Source: Desulfobacteraceae bacterium
GTDB taxonomy: Bacteria; Desulfobacterota; Desulfobacteria; Desulfobacterales; JAABSP01
Assembly: GCA_011390035.1 (NCBI GenBank)
Contig: JAABTE010000004.1
Location: forward strand, 1-26,813
Length of the DNA: 26,813 nt
Direction of reading: 5' to 3'
Numbering within the stretch: position 1 is the stretch's first letter; every line of letters begins with the position of its first letter. This document shows positions 7,859-15,171 of the stretch, piece after piece. The notes under the pieces were generated by a model. It did no database searches. It was not told the origin of the DNA and was given only the letters and a program-made list of their open reading frames with translations. The translations under genes and the position numbers were made by a program.

Positions 7859-8932
7859 CTCATAGCCGCACAGCGGCTCCTCGGCCATGTAGTCCCCCGT
7901 GGCCTCGTAGGCCCGGGCCCGGCACCCGCCGCAGACCCGCTTGTATTCGCACCGGCCGCACTTTCCCTTCAACCGGTCAAAATCCCGCAGGGTCAGAAAG
8001 ACCGGAGAGGTCCGCCAGATCTCGTCGAAGGGCGCCTCGGTCACGTCCCCGCAGTTGACATCCAGAAATCCGCAGGGCTGCACCCGCCCCCGGTGGGAGA
8101 TGAAGCAGAACCCGGTGCCCCCGAGGCAGCCCCGGGTCACGGCGTCCAGGCCGTGGGTGTCGAAGGTAACGGTCTTTCCGTCCTCCCGCGCCCGCCGGCG
8201 CAGGATGCGGTAATAGTGGGGCGCGCAGGTTGCCTTCAACTGGAGCGGGGTCAGCTCCCGCTGATCGTAGAACCAGTTGAGGGTCTCTTCGTACTGTTCT
8301 GCGCTGATCTCCTTGTCCAGGATGTACTTGCCCCGCCCCGTGGGCACCAGCAGGAAGATGTGGTGGGCCACCGCCCCGAGGCTTTCGGCCAGCTTCTGGA
8401 TTCGTGGGATCTCGTCCAGGTTGATCTGGGTGATGGTGGTGTTGATCTGAAACTCGATGCCGGCCTCCCTGGCGTTGCGGATGCCCGACAGGGCGCCCTC
8501 GAAGGCGCCGGCCACGCCCCGGAAGGCATCGTGGGCCTCGGCCGTGGCCGCGTCCAGGCTGATGCTGATGCGGGCGATGCCGGCGTCGGCTATTTTCCGG
8601 GCGTTTTCCGGGGTGATCAGGGTGCCGTTGGGCGCCATCGCCATGCGCAGCCCCTTTGACGCGCCGTAGGCCGCCACCTCGAAGATGTCCGGCCGCAGCA
8701 GGGGCTCGCCGCCTGTGAGGATCACGATGGGCGATCCGGCCCGGGCGATCTCGTCCACCAGCTTGAAGGCCGCGGCCGTGTCCAGCTCGCCCTCGTAAGG
8801 GCCCATGGTGGCCGCCGCCCGGCAGTGCAGGCAGGACAGGTTGCAGTTGCGCGTGATCTCCCACGCCACCAGGCGCGGCCCGTCCCCGCCCGGTTTCCCG
8901 GCGGTGCGGCCCGCTGGATGGCCCGCTCCCAT
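7838..8932 (-). CDS. ahbD: AhbD, radical SAM heme b synthase (Fe-coproporphyrin III decarboxylase)
   Basis: AhbD performs the last step of the siroheme-dependent heme pathway, oxidative decarboxylation of two propionates of Fe-coproporphyrin III to give heme b. The 364-residue protein has the radical SAM cluster motif C30-x3-C34-x2-C37 (RNCNLSCLHCRA), the GGEP motif (74-77) and a SPASM-type C-terminal region. That region has cysteines at about 269, 276, 287, 294, 325, 328, 334, 337 and 355 for auxiliary Fe-S clusters. KATCAPHYYRI (233-243) is typical of the AhbD/NirJ group. The start ATG overlaps the hemB stop by one base (TAATG), so translation is probably coupled. The N-terminal 20 residues are Gly/Pro-rich and not conserved in the family as I know it. 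NirJ is the nearest alternative, but ahbC and hemB alongside argue for AhbD. Confidence 0.92.
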   Translation of the reverse strand: MGAGHPAGRTAGKPGGDGPRLVAWEITRNCNLSCLHCRAAATMGPYEGELDTAAAFKLVDEIARAGSPIVILTGGEPLLRPDIFEVAAYGASKGLRMAMAPNGTLITPENARKIADAGIARISISLDAATAEAHDAFRGVAGAFEGALSGIRNAREAGIEFQINTTITQINLDEIPRIQKLAESLGAVAHHIFLLVPTGRGKYILDKEISAEQYEETLNWFYDQRELTPLQLKATCAPHYYRILRRRAREDGKTVTFDTHGLDAVTRGCLGGTGFCFISHRGRVQPCGFLDVNCGDVTEAPFDEIWRTSPVFLTLRDFDRLKGKCGRCEYKRVCGGCRARAYEATGDYMAEEPLCGYEPARGGA

Positions 8933-9912
8933 TATGCCTTTCCCCTCAGAAGTCGCGCCGCGTCCAGGGCGAAATAGGTCAGGATCATGTCCGCTCCCGC
9001 CCGCTTGATGGCCGTCAGGGTCTCCATCATCACCCGGTCCCCGTCGATCCAGCCCTTTTCCGCCGCCGCCTTTATCATGGCGTACTCGCCGGAGACGTTA
9101 TAGGCCGCCACGGGCAGGTCCAGCTCCTGGCGGATGCGATAAATGATGTCCAGGTACGGCAGGGCCGGCTTGACCATGATCACGTCGGCGCCCTCCTCGG
9201 CGTCCATGGTGGCCTCGCGGATGGCCTCGACGGCGTTGGCCGGGTCCATCTGATAGGTCCGCCGGTCGCCGAATTTCGGGGCGCTGCCGGCCGCCTCGCG
9301 GAAGGGGCCGTAGAAGCTGGAGCAGTATTTGGCGGCATAGGACATGATGGGCACGCTCGACCGGCCGTCCTCGTCCAGGGCCTCGCGGATGGCGGCCACC
9401 CGGCCGTCCATCATGTCCGATGGGGCCACCATGTCCGCCCCCGCCTTGGCGTGAGACAGGGCGGTCCGGGCCAGAAGGTCCAGGGATGCGTCGTTTTCCA
9501 CCACGCCCTTTTCCACCACGCCGCAGTGGCCGTGGTCCATATACGCGCACAGGCACACGTCGGTGATGACCACCAGATCCGGAAGCTTGTTCTTCAGCTC
9601 CCGCGCCGCCTTCTGCACGATGCCGTCCCCGGCGTATGCACGGGTGGCCAGCGGGTCCTTTTTATCCGGAATGCCGAAGAGAATCACGGCGGGAACCCCC
9701 AGATCAAATGCGGCCCGGGCCAGCGGGATCAGGTTGTCGATGGAGAGCTGATATTGGCCGGGCATGGCGTCGATGGGATTTTTAACGCCCTTGCCGTCGA
9801 TGACGAACATCGGGTAGATAAAATCATCCGGCGTAAGGATGGTTTCGCGCACCATGCGCCGCAGGCCCTCGGTCCGACGCATGCGGCGGGGGCGGTAGTC
9901 AGGGAACAGCAT
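8932..9912 (-). CDS. hemB: Delta-aminolevulinic acid dehydratase (porphobilinogen synthase)
   Basis: HemB condenses two 5-aminolevulinate molecules to porphobilinogen, the first common tetrapyrrole step. From ATG 9912 the protein has 326 residues, normal for the family. The zinc-site cysteines of the Zn-dependent class are C120, C122 and C130 (DVCLCAYMDHGHCG). The active-site lysines are K195 (SYAAKYCSSFYGPFREA) and K248 (MVKPALPYLD), the latter being the Schiff-base residue. I prefer ATG 9912 over an upstream in-frame TTG (9942) because agaggag sits just upstream at good spacing and the family N-terminus begins here. The gene lies between ahbC and ahbD and feeds the same pathway. Confidence 0.97.
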   Translation of the reverse strand: MLFPDYRPRRMRRTEGLRRMVRETILTPDDFIYPMFVIDGKGVKNPIDAMPGQYQLSIDNLIPLARAAFDLGVPAVILFGIPDKKDPLATRAYAGDGIVQKAARELKNKLPDLVVITDVCLCAYMDHGHCGVVEKGVVENDASLDLLARTALSHAKAGADMVAPSDMMDGRVAAIREALDEDGRSSVPIMSYAAKYCSSFYGPFREAAGSAPKFGDRRTYQMDPANAVEAIREATMDAEEGADVIMVKPALPYLDIIYRIRQELDLPVAAYNVSGEYAMIKAAAEKGWIDGDRVMMETLTAIKRAGADMILTYFALDAARLLRGKA

Positions 9913-9940
9913 TGGGGGGGCTCCTCTCTTTTGATCTTTC

Positions 9941-10018
9941 AACTACAAGGATTTTATTTAAGAAAGGATTGTTTCCGAGCCCGGGGCTAATCCCTTCTTA
10001 AACAAAATCCTTGTAGTT
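9941..10018. repeat. AT-rich palindromic element with 30-bp arms
   Basis: The left arm 9941-9970 (begins aactacaaggattttattta) and right arm 9989-10018 (ends aaaatccttgtagtt) are inverted repeats matching at 28 of 30 positions around an 18-nt GC-rich centre. The arms are far more AT-rich than the surrounding genes. A related single arm occurs at 13159-13186. It sits in the leader of hemB, between ahbC and hemB, and transcribed RNA would form a long hairpin. It may be a small dispersed palindromic repeat or a transcript-processing site. Confidence 0.8.
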
Positions 10019-10037
10019 CATACAAGTATTACTTCCG

Positions 10038-10071
10038 GACCCAGATCCAATCCCGACCCAGATCCAATCCC
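10038..10071. repeat. 17-bp perfect tandem duplication
   Basis: The unit gacccagatccaatccc occurs twice head-to-tail (10038-10054 and 10055-10071), just downstream of the ahbC stop codon on the minus strand. Confidence 0.85.
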
Positions 10072-10076
10072 GTCGC

Positions 10077-11255
10077 TCAGGCGATCTCCTCGTCCGTGAG
10101 GTAGCAGGCCGGATCGGGGGCCCAGACGTCCCCATGCACCGCCTCGGCCCGGACCCGGAAGTTGCCGCCGCAGATGTCCAGCCACCGGCAGGTGGCGCAG
10201 CGGCCCTTCATGTGCTTCTTTTTTTCCTTCAGCCGGGCCAGCAGCGGGTCCTCGGGCTCGGTCCATATTTTCGAAAACGGCCGGTTGCGCACGTTGCCGA
10301 AGCTCTTGTGACGCCAGAACTGGTCCGCATGGACCTCGCCGTCCCAGCTCACGCAGCCGATGCCCCGGCCCGAGTTGTTGCCCTCGTTCATCCGGAGCAG
10401 CTCCAGCACCTGGGCGGCCCGCTCGGGGTCCTCGCGCAGGAGGCGCAGATAGATGTAGGGGCCGTCGGCGTGGTTGTCCACCGTGAGCACCTCCTTGGCC
10501 AGGCCCCGGTCGTGCAGGTCCCGGGTCCGGTCCATGATCAGGTCCACGGCGGCCCGGGTGCCCTCGAGGGACAGGTCGTCGTCCACCAGCTCCGATCCCC
10601 GGCCCGAATATACCAGGTGGTAAAAGCAGACACGGGGCACCTCCATCTCCTCGAGCAGATCGAAGATGGGGGGGATCTCCTCGACGTTGAACCGGTTGAT
10701 GGTGAAGCGCAGCCCCACCTTGACGCCCGTCGCCTGGGTGTTGCGGATGCCGGCCATGGCCCTGTCAAAGGCGCCGCGCACCCCCCGGAACTTGTCGTTC
10801 ACCGCGGCCATGCCGTCCAGGCTGATGCCCACATAAGACAGGCCGATGTCCCGCAATACACCGGCCATTTTAGGGGTGATGAGGGTGCCGTTGGTGGAGA
10901 TCACCGCCCGCATTCCCTTTTTCACCGCGTATTCGGCCAGCTCCGGCAGATCGGGCCGAACCAGGGGCTCGCCGCCGGAAAACAGCACCACCGGCACGCC
11001 GAAATCGGCCAGATCGTCCAGCAGGGCCCGGCCCTCGGCGGTGGTCAGCTCGTTGTCATAGTCCATGTCCTCGGACTGGGCGTAGCAATGCACGCACTTG
11101 AGGTTGCACCGGCGGGTGACGTTCCAGACCACAACCGGCCGCTTGTCCGCCGAAAACTGGAGCAGGTGAGAGGGCAGGCGCCCGGAATGGCGCCCGTAGC
11201 GCAGGGCGTCTGAGGGCTCCACCGTGTTGCAATAAAGTTTGGATATGCCGATCAT
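10077..11255 (-). CDS. ahbC: AhbC, radical SAM 12,18-didecarboxysiroheme deacetylase
   Basis: AhbC removes the two acetate side chains of 12,18-didecarboxysiroheme to give Fe-coproporphyrin III, the substrate of AhbD. The family's characteristic N-terminus (MIGISKLYCNTVEPSDALRY) fixes the start at ATG 11255, giving 392 residues; the frame is open 30 codons further upstream. The radical SAM motif is C50-x3-C54-x2-C57 (RRCNLKCVHCYA), with SGGEP at 93-97. C-terminal auxiliary-cluster cysteines are at about 301, 353, 356, 362 and 384 (RCATCRWLDICGGN). It lies 34 bp downstream of the ClpX-like gene and upstream of hemB and ahbD on the same strand. The siroheme decarboxylase genes ahbA/ahbB are not in this window, so the pathway is only partly encoded here. 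Confidence 0.93.
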   Translation of the reverse strand: MIGISKLYCNTVEPSDALRYGRHSGRLPSHLLQFSADKRPVVVWNVTRRCNLKCVHCYAQSEDMDYDNELTTAEGRALLDDLADFGVPVVLFSGGEPLVRPDLPELAEYAVKKGMRAVISTNGTLITPKMAGVLRDIGLSYVGISLDGMAAVNDKFRGVRGAFDRAMAGIRNTQATGVKVGLRFTINRFNVEEIPPIFDLLEEMEVPRVCFYHLVYSGRGSELVDDDLSLEGTRAAVDLIMDRTRDLHDRGLAKEVLTVDNHADGPYIYLRLLREDPERAAQVLELLRMNEGNNSGRGIGCVSWDGEVHADQFWRHKSFGNVRNRPFSKIWTEPEDPLLARLKEKKKHMKGRCATCRWLDICGGNFRVRAEAVHGDVWAPDPACYLTDEEIA

Positions 11256-11289
11256 CGATTTTTTCAGCCTTTTGTCATGTCGGGGGGGG

Positions 11290-13098
11290 TTATTCCGCCC
11301 TTGGATCCCTGGACGTCGCCCTTGCGGTCTCATCAGCCGGGTCAACGGCGGGGCCGGCGGATTCCAGCAGATCCCGGATAAAGCCGTCCGGATTTTCCAG
11401 CGCCGCCCGGGTGATGTAAAAGCGGTTCCGGCCGGTGCGCTCCCGCACCAGCTTCAGCCCGAATTGCAGATCCGCCGCCAGTTGACGGCGCAATTCCTCC
11501 ATGGAGGCGCTGCGCCGCATCAGCCGGCGGGCCAGGTGCAGGATGGCCTCCTCTTCCAGAACGATGTTCAGGTCGTGGTTCTTGTAAAAGTGCAGCTCCG
11601 TCTTTTTGATCTCGTCGCAGTGTTCCTTCAGCGTCTGGATCACCAGGCCCACGTCCATGATGCGGTTGGCGTAAAATTCCGCCATCAGGTCCATCATGGC
11701 CGGGGTGAGGGTGAGGTTGTGCTTCCGGCTCAGGGGAACCAGCCGCTGGGAAATGTAGCCCCGGATGGCCCGGACCTCCTCTTCGCCCAGGCGCTCGAAG
11801 ATGGGATCCAGGGCCGCCTGGGCGCCGGGACTGGCCATCTCGTCAAGGGCCTTTTCCGGGTCCCGGAGCAGGGCCTCCGTAATGGGCAGGCGCCGGATAT
11901 CGCCGGAGGGCAGATGGGTTTCAAAGCGGATGAGGGCCTTTTCAATGGCGCTCACCAGGCCCCGGGCGCCGGTGTTTTCAGAATAGGCGGCCCTGGCAAG
12001 CGCCCCCAGCACCGCTTCCTCGAACTTGACCCGGATGCCGTAGGCGTCAAAATCCAGCTTCTTGCTCAGGATCACCGGGTTGTTCGGATTCTTCAGGATC
12101 TCGAACAGGTCCGACTCGGACAACCGGTCCATCACCGCGATCACCGGCAGCCGGCCGATGAACTCCGACTCGAAGCCGAAGGCCACCAGGTCCTCGGCGC
12201 TCACCTTCCGGAGCAGCTCTGCCTCCCGGGCCTCGTCCCGCACCGGCGCGCCGAAGCCGATCCGGCTATTTTGCACGCGCTTTCCGATGATCTCGTTGAG
12301 CCCGCCGAAGGCGCCGGACACGATGAACAGGATGTTGCGGGTGTTTATCGCGCGCCGCTCCCGCTTGCCCGTGCGCCGGAAGCGCTCGATCTCCTGCATC
12401 ATGGAGATGGGATCATGGGGCACCTTCAGCTCCACCTCCGTCTCCTCCATGGGCTTGAGCAGGGCCCGCTGCACGCCGGAGCGCGAGACATCCGCGCCGA
12501 TCAGGTTCTGACTGCCGGCGATCTTGTCGATCTCGTCAATATAGATGATGCCGTTTTCCGCCAGCTCGATGTCGCCGTCGGCCTCGCGGACGAGGTCCCG
12601 AACCAGGTCCTCCACGTCGCCGCCCACATAGCCGGTCTCGCTGAACTTGGTGGCGTCCCCCTTGATGAGGGGCACCCCGAGCTTTTTGGCGATCAGGCGG
12701 ATCATGTAGGTCTTGCCCACGCCGGTGGGGCCGATCATCAGGATGTTGTTCTTGATGCCGCCCACCAGCTCCCCGCTCTCTCCGGGTGCCACCTGGCGGC
12801 GGCGGATGCGGTTGAAATGTGTGCAGATCTTGGTGGCCAGGATCGCCTTGGCGCTGTCCTGGCGTACGATATACTGGTCCAGGTAATCAACCAGGTCCCG
12901 GGGCTTCATGTCAAAGTTGATCCGCTTTCCGGCGCTCTCCTGCCGGGCCTCGCCCTCCGGGCCACCGTCCAGGGAGGGATGCGCGAAACGCCCCGGCGAG
13001 ACGATCTTCACCTCGCCGCCGAATTTTTTCGCCAGAAACTCGCCGATCTCCTTTTCCAGCTCCTTGGGGCTGGGTATTTTTTCATTTTGGAATTTCAT
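11290..13098 (-). CDS. ClpX-like AAA+ unfoldase lacking the zinc domain, with a C-terminal extension
   Basis: The protein has 602 residues from ATG 13098 (an ATG at 13122 would add 8), against about 420 for ClpX. The AAA+ core is clearly ClpX: Walker A GPTGVGKT (123-130), pore loop GYVG (156-159), Walker B IIYIDEID (184-191), the IGF tripeptide that docks ClpP (280-282, in RIGFGAP), EFIGRLPV (312-319) and sensor-2 GAR (377-379). There are two differences. The N-terminal 60 residues have no cysteines, so the C4 zinc-binding adaptor domain is absent. About 200 residues after the core (about 405-602) form a helical extension I do not recognise. IGF suggests it can still deliver substrates to ClpP, but no clpP is adjacent. 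HslU is less likely given the IGF and GYVG context. Start choice is uncertain because neither ATG has a strong ribosome-binding site. Confidence 0.85.
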   Translation of the reverse strand: MKFQNEKIPSPKELEKEIGEFLAKKFGGEVKIVSPGRFAHPSLDGGPEGEARQESAGKRINFDMKPRDLVDYLDQYIVRQDSAKAILATKICTHFNRIRRRQVAPGESGELVGGIKNNILMIGPTGVGKTYMIRLIAKKLGVPLIKGDATKFSETGYVGGDVEDLVRDLVREADGDIELAENGIIYIDEIDKIAGSQNLIGADVSRSGVQRALLKPMEETEVELKVPHDPISMMQEIERFRRTGKRERRAINTRNILFIVSGAFGGLNEIIGKRVQNSRIGFGAPVRDEAREAELLRKVSAEDLVAFGFESEFIGRLPVIAVMDRLSESDLFEILKNPNNPVILSKKLDFDAYGIRVKFEEAVLGALARAAYSENTGARGLVSAIEKALIRFETHLPSGDIRRLPITEALLRDPEKALDEMASPGAQAALDPIFERLGEEEVRAIRGYISQRLVPLSRKHNLTLTPAMMDLMAEFYANRIMDVGLVIQTLKEHCDEIKKTELHFYKNHDLNIVLEEEAILHLARRLMRRSASMEELRRQLAADLQFGLKLVRERTGRNRFYITRAALENPDGFIRDLLESAGPAVDPADETARATSRDPRAE

Positions 13099-13158
13099 AT
13101 CGCCACTATAAGCATGGGGCATCGAAAATCAAGCATCCACTCAGGGCCAACCGTCTTA

Positions 13159-13186
13159 TCCTTTCTTATACCAAATCCCTGTAGTT
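13159..13186. repeat. Solo arm related to the palindromic element at 9941-10018
   Basis: The segment beginning tcctttcttataccaaatcc and ending ctgtagtt matches the right arm at 9991-10018 at 24 of 28 positions. No matching inverted partner lies beside it. Confidence 0.6.
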
Positions 13187-13188
13187 GT

Positions 13189-13216
13189 CACGCGATAGTT
13201 GGCACACGATAGTTGG
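13189..13216. repeat. 14-bp tandem duplication
   Basis: The units cacgcgatagttgg (13189-13202) and cacacgatagttgg (13203-13216) are adjacent and differ at one base. Confidence 0.75.
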
Positions 13217-13230
13217 CCCATGCCATCATC

Positions 13231-13340
13231 GAAAAGACTCGGGGAAACGGAAAAGACTTGGGGAGCGGAAAAGACTTGGGGAAGCGGAAAGGACTCGGGA
13301 AGCGGAAAAGACTCGGGAAACGAAAAAGACTCGGGGAGCG
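13231..13340. repeat. 18/19-bp minisatellite, six units
   Basis: Six adjacent units of the form gaaaagactcgggaaacg start at 13231, 13250, 13268, 13287, 13305 and 13323. They are 18 or 19 bp with a few substitutions. There are no spacers, so this is not a CRISPR array. Open frames across it (six-residue periodic Lys/Gly/Ser peptides) run into the tRNA gene and are not credible proteins. It lies downstream of tRNA-Arg and upstream of the ClpX-like gene, with respect to their shared minus-strand transcription. Confidence 0.9.
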
Positions 13341-13352
13341 ACCTGAAGACCA

Positions 13353-13388
13353 GCTCGGAAAAACACCCCGGCTCGGAAAAACACCCTG
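13353..13388. repeat. Second 18-bp tandem duplication
   Basis: The units gctcggaaaaacaccccg (13353-13370) and gctcggaaaaacaccctg (13371-13388) differ at one base. They share the ctcgg...aaaa flavour of the minisatellite just to the left. Confidence 0.8.
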
Positions 13389-13403
13389 GCATTGAAGAAT
13401 GCC
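13377..13403 (-). terminator. Possible weak terminator after tRNA-Arg
   Basis: On the minus strand GGCATT-CTTC-AATGCC (13388-13403) forms a 6-bp hairpin, followed 6 nt later by a run of five T (13377-13381). The stem is short and the T-run is displaced, so this is tentative. Confidence 0.3.
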
Positions 13404-13444
13404 GACGTCGGGGCAGGGTCGGGGAAGGGCATAGACTGGGGGAG

Positions 13445-13520
13445 TGGTGCGCCCGGCTGGAATCGAACCAGCGGCTTTCAGCTCCGGAGGCTGACGCTCT
13501 ATCCACTGAGCTACGGGCGC
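13445..13520 (-). tRNA. tRNA-Arg (anticodon CCG)
   Basis: A full cloverleaf can be drawn on the minus strand. The acceptor gcgcccg/cgggcgc is followed by discriminator A and an encoded CCA (13445-13447). The D arm contains gctcagtggatagagc. The anticodon stem tcagc/gctga encloses loop ctCCGga (anticodon at 13485-13487). The T arm is gctgg-ttcgatt-ccagc. The CCG anticodon reads CGG arginine codons, which are very frequent in this GC-rich DNA. The gene is 76 nt including CCA. It has its own promoter and a repeat-filled leader. Confidence 0.96.
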
Positions 13521-13622
13521 GTGTCTGTAGTTACTGCGTGTCTGAAATTACTGCGTGTCTGAAATTACCGCCTGTCTGTAATTACTGCCTGCCTGCAATT
13601 ACCGCCTGTCCATAATTACAGA
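13521..13622. repeat. 17-bp minisatellite, six units, in the tRNA-Arg leader
   Basis: Six consecutive 17-bp units (starting at 13521, 13538, 13555, 13572, 13589 and 13606) follow the pattern gtgtctgaaattactgc with substitutions. The first unit abuts the 5' end of the mature tRNA exactly, and the last ends at the predicted transcription start. The array therefore fills the leader of the tRNA precursor. Confidence 0.9.
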
Positions 13623-13626
13623 GTGT

Positions 13627-13655
13627 TTAATACATCTTAGCGGCGCATAAGTCAA
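13627..13655 (-). promoter_or_regulatory. Sigma-70-type promoter of tRNA-Arg
   Basis: On the minus strand TTGACT (13650-13655) and TATTAA (13627-13632) are separated by 17 bp. The predicted start near 13620 gives a precursor leader of about 100 nt made of the six 17-bp repeats. Confidence 0.65.
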
Positions 13656-13685
13656 GCCCGAAATTGCGCCCTGCGGCCGGTGGCC

Positions 13686-13711
13686 AAAATCGGGAACGCT
13701 TTTCGTTCCCG
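13686..13711 (-). terminator. Rho-independent terminator of folC
   Basis: On the minus strand CGGGAACG-AAAAG-CGTTCCCG (13691-13711) forms a perfect 8-bp stem followed by ATTTT. It begins 13 nt after the folC stop codon. Confidence 0.75.
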
Positions 13712-13723
13712 GCCGGGGCTCCC

Positions 13724-15049
13724 CTATGCCTGGAACGGGTCGGCCGGGCCCTGGGTCAGCCACTGCCGGGCCTCGCCCACCACATAAAGGGACCCTGCCA
13801 CGCACACCACCCCGTCGGGGGCGGACATGGCGATGGCGCGATCCACAGCCGGCCCCACATCGGGGATGACGGCGATGTCTTCGACCAGCCCTTCGGCCCG
13901 GGCGGCCTCGGCCAGGGTTTCCGGGGGCAGGGCGCGGTCGATGCGGGCCCGGACGAAGATCGCCCGCCGGCACGGGGGCAGCAGGGAGCGGAGCATGGAG
14001 ACATAGGGCTTGTCGTCAAGAATGCCCGCCACCAGGGTGATCTCCCTTCCGGCAAGGTCCCGGGACAGGTAGTCACCCAGGTTCCGGGCGGCCATGAGGT
14101 TGTGGGCGCCGTCCAGCACCACCATGGGAGACTGGCGGATCACCTCCAGCCGGCCGGGCCATCGCACGGACGCCAGACCCTCCCGGATGGCCGCCTCGGG
14201 CAGGTCCAGCCCGTTGCGGATCAGGATCTCGCAGGCGGCCAGGGTCAGGGCCGCGTTTTCCACCTGATAATAGCCGGGCAGGCCGGGCCGGACGTCCCGC
14301 CAAACATGGTCCATCCCATAATAGTTGAAGCGGTTGTCCCCGGTTCTGCGGACCCGGAAATGCTCGGACAGCCGGAACAGGGGCGCGTCCTTTTCCGCCG
14401 CGATCCGGCGGATCACGCCGAGGGCCGCCTTCTGGCACGCGGCGGTGATCACCGGAACCCCCGGCTTGATGATGCCGCCCTTCTCCCCGGCGATGGCCGA
14501 AAGGGTGCCGCCCAGGTACATCTGGTGCTCCAGGGAGATGTTGGTGATGACGCACAGGTCCGGCCGCGCCACGTTGGTGGCGTCCATCCGGCCGCCCATG
14601 CCGGTTTCCATCACGGCCCACTCAACGCCATGCCGGCCGAACGCCAGCATGGCCATGGCGCAGGAAAACTCGAAGAATGTGGGGGAGCGCTCGGCCCCCT
14701 CGGCCGCCTCGCGCACCGCCTCGTAGGCCGAGACCACGGCCGCGTTCTCGATTTCCGCCTCGTCTATCCGGATGCGCTCGTTGAACCGCGAAAGGTGCGG
14801 CGAGGTGAAAAGCCCCGCCCGATGGCCCGCCCGCAGCAGAATGGCCGACAGGGAGGCGGCCACGGAGCCCTTTCCGTTGGTGCCGGCGATATGAATGGTC
14901 CTATACCGGTCCTGGGGGTTGCCCAGCCGGGCCAGGATGCCCTGGATCGTGGACAGCTCGAGCTTGATGCCGAAGCGCCGCAGGCCATACATGGCCTTCA
15001 GGCTTTCTTCATAGGATCGGGATAAGGTGTCTTCGGGAGTTTTTGTCAT
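13724..15049 (-). CDS. folC: Bifunctional folylpolyglutamate synthase / dihydrofolate synthase
   Basis: FolC adds glutamate to dihydropteroate and further glutamates to folates, using ATP. The 441-residue protein has the Mur-ligase-like fold expected of the family. The P-loop AGTNGKGSV is at about 55-63, followed by FTSPHLSRFNERI. METGMGGRMDATN is a conserved metal/ATP-binding segment, TNISLEHQMYLGGT follows, and the C-terminal glutamate-ligase domain contains VVLDGAHN. The start ATG (15049) has no strong ribosome-binding site. The gene follows rpsU on the same strand, but a strong terminator separates them, so it likely has its own promoter, which I could not define. A terminator follows its stop codon. 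Confidence 0.96.
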   Translation of the reverse strand: MTKTPEDTLSRSYEESLKAMYGLRRFGIKLELSTIQGILARLGNPQDRYRTIHIAGTNGKGSVAASLSAILLRAGHRAGLFTSPHLSRFNERIRIDEAEIENAAVVSAYEAVREAAEGAERSPTFFEFSCAMAMLAFGRHGVEWAVMETGMGGRMDATNVARPDLCVITNISLEHQMYLGGTLSAIAGEKGGIIKPGVPVITAACQKAALGVIRRIAAEKDAPLFRLSEHFRVRRTGDNRFNYYGMDHVWRDVRPGLPGYYQVENAALTLAACEILIRNGLDLPEAAIREGLASVRWPGRLEVIRQSPMVVLDGAHNLMAARNLGDYLSRDLAGREITLVAGILDDKPYVSMLRSLLPPCRRAIFVRARIDRALPPETLAEAARAEGLVEDIAVIPDVGPAVDRAIAMSAPDGVVCVAGSLYVVGEARQWLTQGPADPFQA

Positions 15050-15115
15050 GGCGCGGCACTAGAACACTTTCGATTTTCCATCAGCAACTACTTCCAAATC
15101 CTTGCAGCCCGCCGT

Positions 15116-15147
15116 AAAAAAGCCCGACACGCTGCAACGTGTCGGGC
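15116..15147 (-). terminator. Strong rho-independent terminator of rpsU
   Basis: On the minus strand GCCCGACACG-TTGCAG-CGTGTCGGGC is a perfect 10-bp stem followed directly by TTTTTT (15116-15121). It lies 25 nt after the rpsU stop. Confidence 0.93.
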
Positions 15148-15171
15148 GCCCGTCTCACTCTCGAAAAGCGT

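Noticed and set aside
11239..13212. A 657-codon plus-strand open frame opposite the ClpX-like gene
   Set aside because: It is antisense to a gene with clear AAA+ motifs, has Gly/Asp/His/Val-rich composition typical of GC-rich shadows, and shows no domain.
13231..13403. Possible CRISPR array
   Set aside because: Units are 18-19 bp and directly adjacent with no spacers, and no cas genes are in the window.
13199..13615. A 138-codon plus-strand frame with six-residue periodic repeats
   Set aside because: It runs through the minisatellite and straight across the tRNA-Arg gene; it is repeat-driven, not a protein gene.
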